From Chryseobacterium indologenes (GTDB lineage Bacteria; Bacteroidota; Bacteroidia; Flavobacteriales; Weeksellaceae): 64,000 nt of DNA. The stretch lies in assembly GCA_016025055.1 (NCBI GenBank), contig CP065590.1, positions 372,001 through 436,000 of the forward strand, written 5' to 3'. The stretch's first letter is position 1; every line of letters starts with the position of its first letter. The notes under the pieces are model-generated. The model was not told the origin of the DNA, did no database searches, and worked only from the letters and a program-made list of their open reading frames with translations. Below, piece by piece: positions 37,016-46,081 of this stretch. Position numbers and translations under genes: made by a program.

Positions 37016-38035
37016 TTAAAGACTGCCAATGAGAGTAATGATTTGGGGTTTTGTATAATTATCCCAGGCATTAAGATTGCTAATAATGCCGTCATGCCCC
37101 ACTCCAGGGATTTTTACTTTGGTCACATTCTTATAACTGGATGTTATTTTTTGAGCCCATGAATCCGGGTACGCTTTATTTTTTTCGCTATAGAAAAAAA
37201 GAACCGGACCATTATAGTTCTGCAGTCCTTTAGAAAAGTCTATGTTATATTTATCTCCACTTTCAAAAAGAGCATCCATAATAACAGCTCCGCTCCTCCA
37301 GCTTATACTTGGATCAAAATCGCCTTCGCCTGTAATACTGTTCTTTGAGGCCAGCATAAGCATCTTATAATCTAAAATCTCATGTTGATCTTCTTTTCCA
37401 GAAATAAACTGATCCAGATAGGTTGCATCATTAAGGATTTCGTTCCATATTTTAAATGATCTGGATTCTTTTACATAATGAGTAACGTCATTCCAAACCA
37501 GACCTCCAGGCTCACAAAGAATAAGCCCCTGGATATCATTAGGATATTTTCCTGCATAGCCCGAAGCCAACATTGCACCCCAAGAATGCCCCAGAAGCAC
37601 CACTTTTTGTTCAGGTTTTTTACGATAATAAGCAATAACAGCATGCAGTTCGTCATACATCAGCTCCATAACTTCTGCCCCTAAAGACAGATAAGACTGT
37701 CTAGAAAATCGTTGAGAAAGTCCAGATCCTCTTTGATCATAAAACACAACCCTGTATCCATTATTTATAAGGTTTTTACAATTAAAGAGATAACGGTAGT
37801 CTCCACCTGGTCCTCCATGAAGTGGAATGACAATTGTTCCGTCTTCAGGACCAAAAGCTTCGGAATGAAGTTTAGCTCCGTTGATGGAGATGAAAGGAAG
37901 AGAAGTATCCTGATCTACGGTTTTTGGAACCAGATTTCCCGGTTCATCAATAGCCCTCCCATCTGTACATGAAATTAACATGATAAGTGACGTTAAAACT
38001 GCCAATGCGGAATTCTTTTTTATAAAAGCAATCAT
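37016..38035 (-). CDS. Alpha/beta hydrolase lipoprotein (proline iminopeptidase-like)
   Basis: A 339-residue secreted hydrolase anchored by lipid: NSALAVLTSLIMLISCTDG gives a lipobox with Cys about position 23. The hydrolase fold shows IPLHGGPGGDYRYLF (oxyanion), FYDQRGSGLS, the nucleophile elbow LLGHSWGAMLASGYA and a late catalytic His in IPGVGHDGI. HGGPGG and DQRGSG are typical of peptidase family S33. The ATG at 38035 is chosen because it opens directly into the signal. It is cotranscribed with the barrel protein 1 base downstream. Peptidase activity is a family inference; an esterase is possible. Confidence 0.8.
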   Translation of the reverse strand: MIAFIKKNSALAVLTSLIMLISCTDGRAIDEPGNLVPKTVDQDTSLPFISINGAKLHSEAFGPEDGTIVIPLHGGPGGDYRYLFNCKNLINNGYRVVFYDQRGSGLSQRFSRQSYLSLGAEVMELMYDELHAVIAYYRKKPEQKVVLLGHSWGAMLASGYAGKYPNDIQGLILCEPGGLVWNDVTHYVKESRSFKIWNEILNDATYLDQFISGKEDQHEILDYKMLMLASKNSITGEGDFDPSISWRSGAVIMDALFESGDKYNIDFSKGLQNYNGPVLFFYSEKNKAYPDSWAQKITSSYKNVTKVKIPGVGHDGIISNLNAWDNYTKPQIITLIGSL

Positions 38036-38194
38036 ACTTTTGGGTTTAAAAGTTATGATGCAAAGATTCAGCATTTTCCAAAGCTGGTCGCCCCATCAGG
38101 AAAGTTGGAACATCACAACATAAAAACACAAACGATTGATTAAATGAACGTTATGAAAAATGAAACGTTTACCCTGAGCGATGAAACTCAGGAT

Positions 38195-39304
38195 TCAGAC
38201 TTTCTGGTACTCACTCGGAGTGACGCCGGTATATTTTTTAAAATTTCGGTTGAAAGATGTTTTGGAATTAAAACCACAGTCTAATGCAATAGAAAGTAAA
38301 GTATATTGTTTGCTTTCAGGCTGTGAAATTCTCTGTAAAAATTCTTCAATTCTTTTTTGATTAATCAGTTCATAAAAATTTTTATTTTCGACGGAATTGA
38401 TAACCTGAGATAAAGAATTCGGATGAACTTCCAACAATGTGGCAAGTTCATTCAGCGTAAGATTAGGATTGATAAACGGTTTCTCTTCATCCAATACCTT
38501 TTGAAGCCTTACATGGATGTCTTCAATACTTTTTTCTGTAAGTCCTGATTTCTGGTACTTCTTTTCAATAGGTAAAAAATCTTTTCCTTCAACTTCAGAA
38601 ACCGTATTTATTTCATTTTCAGTAAGTAAAAAGACCAATGCCGGCTGGTTGAAGACCTGCACCTGTTTGATTCCAAAGTATCCCAGCCATAGGATAAATA
38701 CAGCAACAGCTCCGTAAATAATATCTGTATTTGAAAAAAGGACCAGTCCCCAGATCAGCGTGATCCATAGAATAAGATACAGCAACCAGTTAAAGTTGAT
38801 CTTTTCCGTATTGGAAAACTGCTGAACCATTTTGTTCCGAAATAGGTATAAAGTCCGGAATGAAAGAATCACATAGGCTACTCCTGAAATATAAATAAAA
38901 TAAAGTCTCAGCAGCATTTCGGTTTCAAATCCGCTTCCTTTATGTTTAAAAATTTCCACCCTTTCCTCAAAAGGAGCTGCATAAAAGGAAAGAAACATAC
39001 AATTACAGATCAGAAAAGGAATAAAATGCAGCAGATATTTCCACGAAAAAGGCTCAGGAGATGTTTGTTTTTTAACATATATATATAAAAAGGGACCGTA
39101 TAAAACCGGTAATATAAATCCAAGAAAAATAAATGACGGGTATTTGATATACTGGCCGGTAAGAAGCATATAGTGACCTGCCAGATTCAGACCAATCGCT
39201 GCCAGCCATGTAGCAAGAATAAGATCAGCAGTATTTCTATTTCTTTTTGTCATTAAAAGAAAAGCCAGAAATAAAGCGAGAAAAACGCCGGACAAGTAAA
39301 GCAT
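38195..39304 (-). CDS. Membrane-bound AraC-family regulator
   Basis: A 369-residue protein with seven or so N-terminal membrane helices (residues 1-240, e.g. FLGFILPVLYGPFLYIYV) and a C-terminal AraC-type DNA-binding domain: NLTLNELATLLEVHPNSLSQVIN and LSIALDCGFNSKTSFNRNFKKYTGVTPSEYQKV, the latter being the second helix-turn-helix. Such fusions sense membrane or periplasmic cues and act on DNA from the membrane. It lies 159 bases upstream of the hydrolase/barrel pair on the same strand and may control it. Confidence 0.85.
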   Translation of the reverse strand: MLYLSGVFLALFLAFLLMTKRNRNTADLILATWLAAIGLNLAGHYMLLTGQYIKYPSFIFLGFILPVLYGPFLYIYVKKQTSPEPFSWKYLLHFIPFLICNCMFLSFYAAPFEERVEIFKHKGSGFETEMLLRLYFIYISGVAYVILSFRTLYLFRNKMVQQFSNTEKINFNWLLYLILWITLIWGLVLFSNTDIIYGAVAVFILWLGYFGIKQVQVFNQPALVFLLTENEINTVSEVEGKDFLPIEKKYQKSGLTEKSIEDIHVRLQKVLDEEKPFINPNLTLNELATLLEVHPNSLSQVINSVENKNFYELINQKRIEEFLQRISQPESKQYTLLSIALDCGFNSKTSFNRNFKKYTGVTPSEYQKV

Positions 39305-39578
39305 AACGCTCTAATATTTTGTTAGTTGCATCAATAAAAGCACTGACTGTTACAAAAATAAACATAATTTTAAAGCAAAAATCAATCGCAAATTAATTTC
39401 TGTAATAATACAACGAAATAATGATAAGAGGTAAAATTATACCCCTACAAGAAGATGAAATGACTTCTCTTCAGAGCGTCACTAAGTCTTAAAAATAGTT
39501 AATATACGCATCCGAACGGTAGATTCAGCATTTTATATTTCTAAAATTAATTATCTTCGCTCACAAATCAAATTTGAA

Positions 39579-40754
39579 ATGAAGAAGATCATCTCCGGGA
39601 TATCTATTTTTTGTGCTGTGATTATTTCTGCCCAGGAAGCTATCCAATTTCAGGAACTGCCATTTAAGGATATTCTTGCAAAGGCTAAAAAGGAAAAAAA
39701 ATTGGTTTTTGTAGATGCCTATGCTTCATGGTGTGGCCCATGTAAAATGATGGAGCACAACGTATTTACCAAAAAATCTGTCGGAGACTATTACAACGCC
39801 AATTTCATCAATGCAAGATTTGATATGGAAAAAGGAGAAGGAAGGGAAATTGCAGCTAAATTTGGAGTTCGCTCTTATCCCACCTATCTTTTCCTCAATG
39901 GTGAAGGGGAGCTTGTTTCGCGAAATACCGGATACATGGAGGAGAGTCTTTTTGTGGCGATGGCTCAGGATATCAACTCACCAGGTAATAAAAAAGGATC
40001 TCTTAAAGATAAATTTGCCAGTGGTGAAAAAGATCCTGATTTCCTGATCAATATTATGAAGCTTAATTCCAGCTCTGATTATGAATTTGCCAAAAAGGCC
40101 TCTGAGAGATATTTTGATAATAAAAAGAAAACTGAGGAACTTTCCAAAGAAGAAATTGGTTTTTTGTTGTATTTCTTAAAGTCTACAGAAGATTCCAATT
40201 ATGCAACTTTCGTATCCAGAAAGGCTGATATCACCAAGTACCTCCCGGAAGAAACCTATAAAGAATTTGATGCTCAATTAAAATTATCTAAAATAGTAGA
40301 ACAGGCTATTGATGATAAGAATAAAAGGATCAACGATGATTACTTCATGAAGATCGCCGAGCCTTTAGTAGGGAAAGAGGCGGCACATACAAAACTCAAT
40401 CAGACCAAACTTAGCTATTATGAAGTAAATGCTAATTTTCCTGAGTATGAAAAAGCAGCGCTGGATTATTATAAAAACCCGGACACTTTTGAACCCAATG
40501 AACTTCTGAGAGCCGCATGGGTATTTGCTGATCATGTGAAGACTCCGGCCTCCCTAAAAAAAGCAACAGAATGGGCTGAAAAATCTGTCATGAGGGGAGA
40601 AACTTCCGAAAACACTTATATTCTTGCTAAACTTTACTTCCTGACAGGAAATAAGGAAGTGGCAAAAAATTATGCAGAAATGTCTAAAAACATAGCCGTT
40701 CAGGCCAACAAAGATTCGAAACTGGCAGAAGAATTACTTACGCAAATAAAATAA
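39579..40754 (+). CDS. Thioredoxin-domain exported protein
   Basis: A 391-residue exported protein with signal peptide (IISGISIFCAVIISAQ). Residues 30-130 are a thioredoxin fold with VDAYASWCGPCKMMEHNVF (CxxC active site) and the cis-Pro loop VRSYPTYLFL. The remaining 250 residues are helical and resemble TPR-like repeats (e.g. TYILAKLYFLTGNKEVAKNYAEM). It is probably a periplasmic thiol oxidoreductase or disulfide reductase with a partner-binding tail. It starts the three-gene + strand unit with the two small genes after it. Confidence 0.83.
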   Translation: MKKIISGISIFCAVIISAQEAIQFQELPFKDILAKAKKEKKLVFVDAYASWCGPCKMMEHNVFTKKSVGDYYNANFINARFDMEKGEGREIAAKFGVRSYPTYLFLNGEGELVSRNTGYMEESLFVAMAQDINSPGNKKGSLKDKFASGEKDPDFLINIMKLNSSSDYEFAKKASERYFDNKKKTEELSKEEIGFLLYFLKSTEDSNYATFVSRKADITKYLPEETYKEFDAQLKLSKIVEQAIDDKNKRINDDYFMKIAEPLVGKEAAHTKLNQTKLSYYEVNANFPEYEKAALDYYKNPDTFEPNELLRAAWVFADHVKTPASLKKATEWAEKSVMRGETSENTYILAKLYFLTGNKEVAKNYAEMSKNIAVQANKDSKLAEELLTQIK

Positions 40755-40762
40755 CACTCAGA

Positions 40763-41386
40763 ATGAAATATAAATTATTGACAGCTGCGCTGGCTGTCTT
40801 ATCGATAGGAACGATTAATGCTCAGGAAAAACAAGAACAGGATAAAAGTTTGTACATTAAAGGAAATGCTCTATTCATTCCGATAGGTATTTTAAATGCA
40901 GGCATCGAAAAGCAGGTAAGTCCTAAATATACAATTCAGGGAGATGTATTTATTTCACCATGGAAATCGTTTGCAGGGCACAAATTGCAATTTTATTCTG
41001 CCTCAATTGAGGGAAGATATTATTTTAAAGAAGCATTTAAACATTGGTATATAGGAGCAAATCTTGGTGTTGCAGCCTATAATGCACAAAAATGGAATTA
41101 TTGGAAGGATGATATATACACAAATGATAATGGAGAACAATTCATAACTTCCAATCTATATCAAAAGGGGTTTTCAATAATGCTGGGAGTAACTGGCGGC
41201 TACCAATTCCAACTATCAGACCGATGGAATCTGGATGTATATGCAACAATAGGAACATCACAAGGATTTTATAAAGGCTATGATCGTACTACAGGATTAC
41301 GTTATGAATCTGCAGAAAAGTTCAATAAAAGTGGAGAAATTATTCCTTACAGAGGAGGTGTAATGATTTCATACAAACTAAAATAA
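40763..41386 (+). CDS. DUF3575 outer-membrane protein
   Basis: A 207-residue outer-membrane barrel candidate with signal peptide (LLTAALAVLSIGTINAQ). The pattern GIEKQVSPKYTIQGDVFISPWKS, FYSASIEGRYYF and HWYIGANLGVAAYN matches DUF3575 proteins of Bacteroidetes. Function is unknown. It starts 8 bases after the thioredoxin-like gene and is likely in the same transcript. Confidence 0.8.
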   Translation: MKYKLLTAALAVLSIGTINAQEKQEQDKSLYIKGNALFIPIGILNAGIEKQVSPKYTIQGDVFISPWKSFAGHKLQFYSASIEGRYYFKEAFKHWYIGANLGVAAYNAQKWNYWKDDIYTNDNGEQFITSNLYQKGFSIMLGVTGGYQFQLSDRWNLDVYATIGTSQGFYKGYDRTTGLRYESAEKFNKSGEIIPYRGGVMISYKLK

Positions 41387-41390
41387 CATT

Positions 41391-41597
41391 ATGAAACCTT
41401 TCGGAAAAAATCATATTATTATCTCCGTGATCACTTTTGTGATCCTTTTTTTAATGAATTATCTGGGAAATGATCTTCCGGATAAATTACAAAGAGCTTT
41501 ACTGACTGCGTTTGCAGGTGTTGTAGGCTTGACGATAGGGTTGTTTATCTTAAACAAGGGCAAGAATGATAAAAATCCGCCCCATAATTTTGATTAA
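41391..41597 (+). CDS. Small two-helix membrane protein
   Basis: A 68-residue protein with two hydrophobic segments (IIISVITFVILFLMNYL and LLTAFAGVVGLTIGLFILN) and a polar C-terminus. No family is recognised. It starts 4 bases after the DUF3575 gene, so it is expressed with it. Its stop codon ends at 41597, exactly abutting the corrected end of the convergent DUF1343 gene. Confidence 0.65.
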   Translation: MKPFGKNHIIISVITFVILFLMNYLGNDLPDKLQRALLTAFAGVVGLTIGLFILNKGKNDKNPPHNFD

Positions 41598-42793
41598 TTA
41601 ATCTTCATAAGTCACATATTTGACCCTGATCTTTTCAAAACTTTCCAGGTCAGCTTTCCATGATGCTTTAATTTCCGGAATTGATCTGCCAGCAATAATT
41701 TGTTTTCTGAGCTCATCAGTTCCGGAAAGTGTATCGAACCACAGATTTTTTAAAAGAAATCCTGTTGGGAATTTTTGTAATTCCTATATGCTTTAAGCAC
41801 CCACTCAAGATTAAGCTCTCTCAAATCTTTTGGATAATTTGAAAGATTTTCGCCATAGCATAATTTCCCGTTGAGGAAAGGATCTTTTGCCCCATAACTT
41901 GGCTTGGGTGTAAACTGGTAAGGTAAATTGACTGTCCACGGAGAACCATAAATCTGAAAAGGAAGCTCCGTACCTCTTCCGACAGAAACCTGAGTTCCTT
42001 CAAAAAAGCATAAACTCGGATATAAATTGATAGCTTTATCATTCGGTAAATTGGGAGAAGGCTTATCTAAAATAGGATAACGCTGCTTTTTATGATAATT
42101 CTTCATCGGGATAAGGGTATATTTTGCCTGAACTCCATTTTTTAACCACTTTTCACCATTAACCATTTTTCCATATTCTCCAATAGTCAATCCATACACT
42201 ACAGGCACTTCATGCATCCCTACGAAACTGGTCCATTTCTTTTTCAAAACCGGCCCGTCCGTATAGCCGTCATGCGGATTGGGACGATCCAGAACCATAA
42301 TCTCTACTTTATTTTCAGCGCCAGCTTCCATCAAATAACTTAAAGTTGAAATATAAGTATAGAATCTTACCCCTACATCCTGAATATCAAAAACGACAAT
42401 ATCAATACCTTTCAACTGCTCTGCTGTCGGCTTTTTATTATTTCCATATAAAGAAACGATAGGAATTCCCGTTTTGATATCTACTCCGTTTTTCACTTTT
42501 GCGCCTGCGTCTGCATCTCCTCTGAAACCATGTTCCGGAGCAAAAATAGATTTAATCTTAATATTATTCTGTACTAAAAAATCTACCAGGTGTGTTCTGT
42601 CACTCATCAATCCAGTTTGATTCGTTACAATTCCCACCGTTTTATTTTTCAGCAGAGGCAAATACACTTCAGGTTGGTCTGCACCGGTTTTAAAATCCCG
42701 TTGAACTTGAGTCTGAGAATAATATTGACTGAATACTCCTAAAAAAATTAGGCAAATAAGAAGTAAATTTTTAATTTTGAAATCTAAATTCAT
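41598..42793 (-). CDS. DUF1343 family protein (YbbC-like), one-base frameshift
   Basis: An exported protein of about 398 residues with signal peptide (NLLLICLIFLGVFSQYYSQ). The motifs NQTGLMSDRTHLVDFL, FAPEHGFRGDADAGA, VVFDIQDVGVRFYTYISTL and LDRPNPHDGY define DUF1343; relatives include the Bacteroides exo-N-acetylmuramidase NamZ, so peptidoglycan turnover is the likely role. The frame stops early at 41750, but the next frame continues KKFPTGFLLKNLWFDTLSG to a stop at 41598-41600; the T5 run 41772-41776 is one base short. The start at 42793 is chosen for the signal peptide; a longer frame to 43027 overlaps the divergent permease. Confidence 0.82.
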
Positions 42794-42797
42794 AAGC

Positions 42798-44027
42798 TTG
42801 AAGTTTCCTTTATATTTCTCTAGAAAAATAGCATTTTCCAAAGATAACAAAAATAACCTTTCAAGGGTTATCATCTTCATTGGCAGGCTCTCCGTGGCAC
42901 TCGGGATCATTGTCTCCCTTATCACAGTAGCTACCGGTTTTGGCTCCAAAAAAGCAATTAAAGAGAGACTTGCAGATTTCAGTGGACATATCACGGTACG
43001 ATCAACCCGTTCCAACTCCTCATACAATACTTCAGTATTGGATAATCAAGGCCTTAATCTTGCAAAAATAAAAGAACTTAAGGATGTAGAAAGTGTACAG
43101 AAATATGTGACCGTTACAGGTATTATGCGTAACGAGCACAACTTTTCCGGAATTATTTTTAAAGGAATAGGAAAAGATTTTGACAGTTTACGATTCAAAA
43201 AATTTCTGATTGCCGGTACTACACCTAAGGTAACAGAAGAAGGCTTTAACAATAATGTAACAATCTCTCAGAAAATAGCAAACGATCTTCACCTTAAGTT
43301 GAATGACAGTATTGTAACTGTATTCTTAAAAGCTGACCAGAAACCCCTTTACCGTAAATTCAGAATTATTGGAATTTATAAAACGGATATTAAACTGATC
43401 GACGAACAGTTTGTAATAGGGGGAATCAACCACGCAAGAAAAATTCAGGACATGAAGAATGATGAAATTGGTGGAATTGATATTTTCCTGAAAAATGTAA
43501 ACGATATCGACAAAGATTTCCCGGAAATTGAAAAATTGATCGGGTATAAAAACTATGCTGAAAAAGCAACTGAAAAATTCCCCCAGATTACAGACTGGAT
43601 TAGTATTTTCGATACCAATATTGCTTTGATCATCATTATCATGCTTATTGTAGTGGTTATCAATATCATCATGGTACTTCTGATCCTTATCATCGAAAGA
43701 ACCAATTCCATTGGCCTTCTTAAAACATTGGGGGCCAGCAATTCCCAAATCAGGGCAACCTTTATCAATTATACTCTTATCATTATGATTCCGGGTCTTT
43801 TATATGGAAACGGTATTGGTCTCGGCCTTATTTTGATTCAAAAATTCTTTGGTATTATAAAACTTAATCCGGAAAATTACTACGTCAGTACTGTTCCTGT
43901 AGATCTTAATCCTGTCGCGATTATTTCTATTTCAGTAGGAATTCTGATCATTTCAGGACTCGCTTTGATCATTCCGAGCTACCTGATCAGTAAAATTTCT
44001 CCGGTTAAAGCAATTAAGTATAACTAA
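42798..44027 (+). CDS. FtsX-like ABC transporter permease (LolC/LolE-type)
   Basis: A 409-residue inner-membrane permease. Four helices are seen: one near the start (IFIGRLSVALGIIVSLITVATGF), a group around residue 285 (IALIIIIMLIVVVINIIMVLL), then two more, with a large periplasmic domain between the first two. The ERTNSIGLLKTLGASNSQI loop contacts the ATPase in this family. The ATPase gene is not adjacent. Lipoprotein release from the inner membrane is the likeliest role. The start is ambiguous: TTG at 42798 avoids overlap with the divergent DUF1343 gene; another TTG at 42777 would overlap it by 17 bases. Confidence 0.8.
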   Translation: MKFPLYFSRKIAFSKDNKNNLSRVIIFIGRLSVALGIIVSLITVATGFGSKKAIKERLADFSGHITVRSTRSNSSYNTSVLDNQGLNLAKIKELKDVESVQKYVTVTGIMRNEHNFSGIIFKGIGKDFDSLRFKKFLIAGTTPKVTEEGFNNNVTISQKIANDLHLKLNDSIVTVFLKADQKPLYRKFRIIGIYKTDIKLIDEQFVIGGINHARKIQDMKNDEIGGIDIFLKNVNDIDKDFPEIEKLIGYKNYAEKATEKFPQITDWISIFDTNIALIIIIMLIVVVINIIMVLLILIIERTNSIGLLKTLGASNSQIRATFINYTLIIMIPGLLYGNGIGLGLILIQKFFGIIKLNPENYYVSTVPVDLNPVAIISISVGILIISGLALIIPSYLISKISPVKAIKYN

Positions 44028-44035
44028 TACAATAA

Positions 44036-44084
44036 TTAATAATTAATAATTGATAATTGATAATTGATAATTGATAATTGATAA
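44036..44084. repeat. Heptanucleotide tandem repeat
   Basis: Seven uninterrupted 7-base units: two TTAATAA (44036-44049) and five TTGATAA (44050-44084). It lies between the permease stop (44027) and the start of the cysteine synthase homologue (44177), before its likely promoter. Confidence 0.9.
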
Positions 44085-44176
44085 TGAAAGCTAAGCATTA
44101 TATCAATTGTCTCCGACTTTATCTGGTGCAGCGGTAATTTTAAAAGCCTTATCTTTGCATCGCTTATAAAACATTT

Positions 44177-45160
44177 ATGAAATACGCAAAAAATATTCTT
44201 GAAACGATAGGTAATACTCCACTTGTACAACTTAACAAAGTATTGGGTGAAGACTTTCCAGCCTTAGTTTTAGCAAAAGTAGAAACATTCAATCCCGGGA
44301 ATTCCGTAAAGGACAGAATGGCTCTTAAAATGATAGAAGATGCCGAAAAAGACGGCAGATTAAAACCTGGAGGAACCATTATAGAAGGAACTTCCGGTAA
44401 TACAGGAATGGGGCTGGCCCTTGCTGCCATTATCAAAGGTTATAAATGTATCTTTGTAACCAATTCTAAACAGTCAAAAGAAAAGTGCGATATCCTTCGC
44501 GCTGTGGGAGCAGAGGTGATTGTTTGCCCTACCGATGTAAAGCCAACCGATCCTCGTTCTTATTATTCAGTATCCAAAAGGCTGGCAAAAGAAACGGAAA
44601 ACGGATGGTACGTAAACCAATATGATAACTTGTCTAACAGAGCAGCTCATTACGAATCTACTGCTCCTGAAATCTGGGAACAAACGGAAGGAAAACTGAC
44701 TCATTTTGTGGTAGGAGCCGGTACGGGAGGTACTATTACAGGATGCGGAACTTTTTTCAAGGAAAAAAATAAAGATATTAAGGTAATCGGAGTTGACACC
44801 TATGGTTCTATCCTTAAGGAGTTTCATGAAACAGGTGAATTACACTACGACCATGCTTATACTTACATCACAGAAGGAATTGGTGAAGACATTATTCCAG
44901 AAAACTATGATATGTCTGTTATTGACCATTTTGAAAAAGTAACGGACAAAGACGGAGCTATCTATGCCAGAAAGCTGGCTAAAGAAGAAGGAATCTTCTG
45001 TGGATATTCTGCGGGAAGTGCTATTGCTTCTTTGGTTCAGATGAAAGACCAATTTACAAAAGATGATGTCATCGTGGTCTTACTGCATGACCACGGATCA
45101 AGATATGTAGGTAAAATCTACAATGACGAATGGATGAAGGAAATGGGCTGGTTAGAATAA
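44177..45160 (+). CDS. PLP-dependent cysteine synthase / CBS-like enzyme
   Basis: A 327-residue fold-type II PLP enzyme. The PLP-Lys motif is NPGNSVKDRMA (about 38-48), followed by EGTSGNTGMGLA and the phosphate loop GAGTGGTITG. The segment VNQYDNLSNRAAHYESTAPEIW matches cystathionine beta-synthase more than CysK, but there is no C-terminal CBS domain pair. It probably joins serine or an activated serine with sulfide or homocysteine. A -7 box TATCTTTG at 44150-44157 gives a leader of about 12 bases; no -33 match was found. It ends with a perfect-palindrome terminator. Confidence 0.88.
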   Translation: MKYAKNILETIGNTPLVQLNKVLGEDFPALVLAKVETFNPGNSVKDRMALKMIEDAEKDGRLKPGGTIIEGTSGNTGMGLALAAIIKGYKCIFVTNSKQSKEKCDILRAVGAEVIVCPTDVKPTDPRSYYSVSKRLAKETENGWYVNQYDNLSNRAAHYESTAPEIWEQTEGKLTHFVVGAGTGGTITGCGTFFKEKNKDIKVIGVDTYGSILKEFHETGELHYDHAYTYITEGIGEDIIPENYDMSVIDHFEKVTDKDGAIYARKLAKEEGIFCGYSAGSAIASLVQMKDQFTKDDVIVVLLHDHGSRYVGKIYNDEWMKEMGWLE

Positions 45161-45182
45161 TAAAAGTTCATTGATACATACA

Positions 45183-45210
45183 AAAACGGAGCAAAATTTT
45201 GCTCCGTTTT
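45183..45210. terminator. Bidirectional terminator, perfect 28-bp palindrome
   Basis: AAAACGGAGCAAAA followed directly by its complement, reaching T runs on both strands. It lies between the convergent cysteine synthase homologue (+) and the following gene (-). Confidence 0.9.
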
Positions 45211-45738
45211 CTATTTCCTGATACGATCTTTCAGTATTTTTTTCAGAAGATCATAGTCTTTTCCGCTCATTGATTTTTTGGGAAACATATAACTATATTT
45301 TCCCTCAAGAGAAATGAATTCGTCATTAGCATCACAATATTCAAAGTCAGTCCACTCACTGGTTTCTTTTTCACCGTCGATATTGACTGTGAAGAAGTTC
45401 CGATCAAACCTTATTTCATAGATTTTACAATTCTCAAGCATACTCAGGTACTGATTTACCTGTTTTTTCCATCTCGAAACTTTATTAACACCTACTGACA
45501 AAAAAATAGCACAAAGCAGGAATATAAAACTTAAAAAGTATAAAATTCCTACACTGTCATCACTTAGATATCCTTTTAAAAGGGAAGCAATAAACAAAAC
45601 AGCTGCAGCAATAAGGGTTGTTATCGTCTTAGATTTTGTAGCAGGTGAGAAAAGTAAACTCCCCTGATTTCCGCTAAAATAAATCTCTTCAAAATTCTTC
45701 CTGTCAGGTTTTAATGTAATAACCTTTTCCTCATTCAT
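45211..45738 (-). CDS. YcxB-like membrane protein
   Basis: A 175-residue inner-membrane protein with two central helices (TTLIAAAVLFIASLL and ILYFLSFIFLLCAIFLSVGV) and a C-terminal soluble part with strands FFTVNIDGEKETSEWTDFEYC and YSYMFPKKSMS. This shape matches the YcxB-like family (DUF of Bacillus and Bacteroidetes). Function unknown. Single gene on the minus strand, ending at the shared terminator. Confidence 0.65.
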   Translation of the reverse strand: MNEEKVITLKPDRKNFEEIYFSGNQGSLLFSPATKSKTITTLIAAAVLFIASLLKGYLSDDSVGILYFLSFIFLLCAIFLSVGVNKVSRWKKQVNQYLSMLENCKIYEIRFDRNFFTVNIDGEKETSEWTDFEYCDANDEFISLEGKYSYMFPKKSMSGKDYDLLKKILKDRIRK

Positions 45739-45775
45739 AAAAAAGTAATTTGCTTTAAAAACCTACAAAGCTAAA

Positions 45776-46078
45776 CTAAATATCTTCATATTGATCCTTT
45801 ATTGCAGAAAGTTTATTCATCAGCTCTCTGTTTCTTTTATTCAATGCGTCCAGTTTTTTCAGCATATTATGAATAACTTCCAATCCCGGAAGATTTATTT
45901 CAAGGTCATAATGCCAGTTGGCAAACTTTTCAAGGTCAGGTAAGTCTTCATACATCAAGTAATGAACTTCGTTTTCTACCTGCACATGTAGCAGCCCATA
46001 CTCTACAAGGTCATCAAAAAAAGTGATTTCTATATTGTATATTTTTACGAGTTCTTCGCGTGATATTCTTTCACTCAT
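45776..46078 (-). CDS. cbpM: CbpM-like chaperone modulator
   Basis: A 100-residue cytoplasmic protein of the MerR-HTH2/CbpM type, with ISREELVKIYNIEITFFDDLVEYGL at the N-terminus and a helical C-terminal stretch (VIHNMLKKLDALNKRNRELM). CbpM binds the J domain of CbpA and limits it. It starts 3 bases after the cbpA-type gene, the standard arrangement, so the pairing supports both names. Confidence 0.85.
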   Translation of the reverse strand: MSERISREELVKIYNIEITFFDDLVEYGLLHVQVENEVHYLMYEDLPDLEKFANWHYDLEINLPGLEVIHNMLKKLDALNKRNRELMNKLSAIKDQYEDI

Positions 46079-46081
46079 AGC

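Noticed and set aside
42794..43027. N-terminal extension of the DUF1343 gene
   Set aside because: It is antisense to the permease, and the ATG at 42793 opens directly into a signal peptide.
44036..44084. CRISPR-like repeat
   Set aside because: The units are 7 bases with no spacers and no cas genes nearby; it is a simple tandem repeat.
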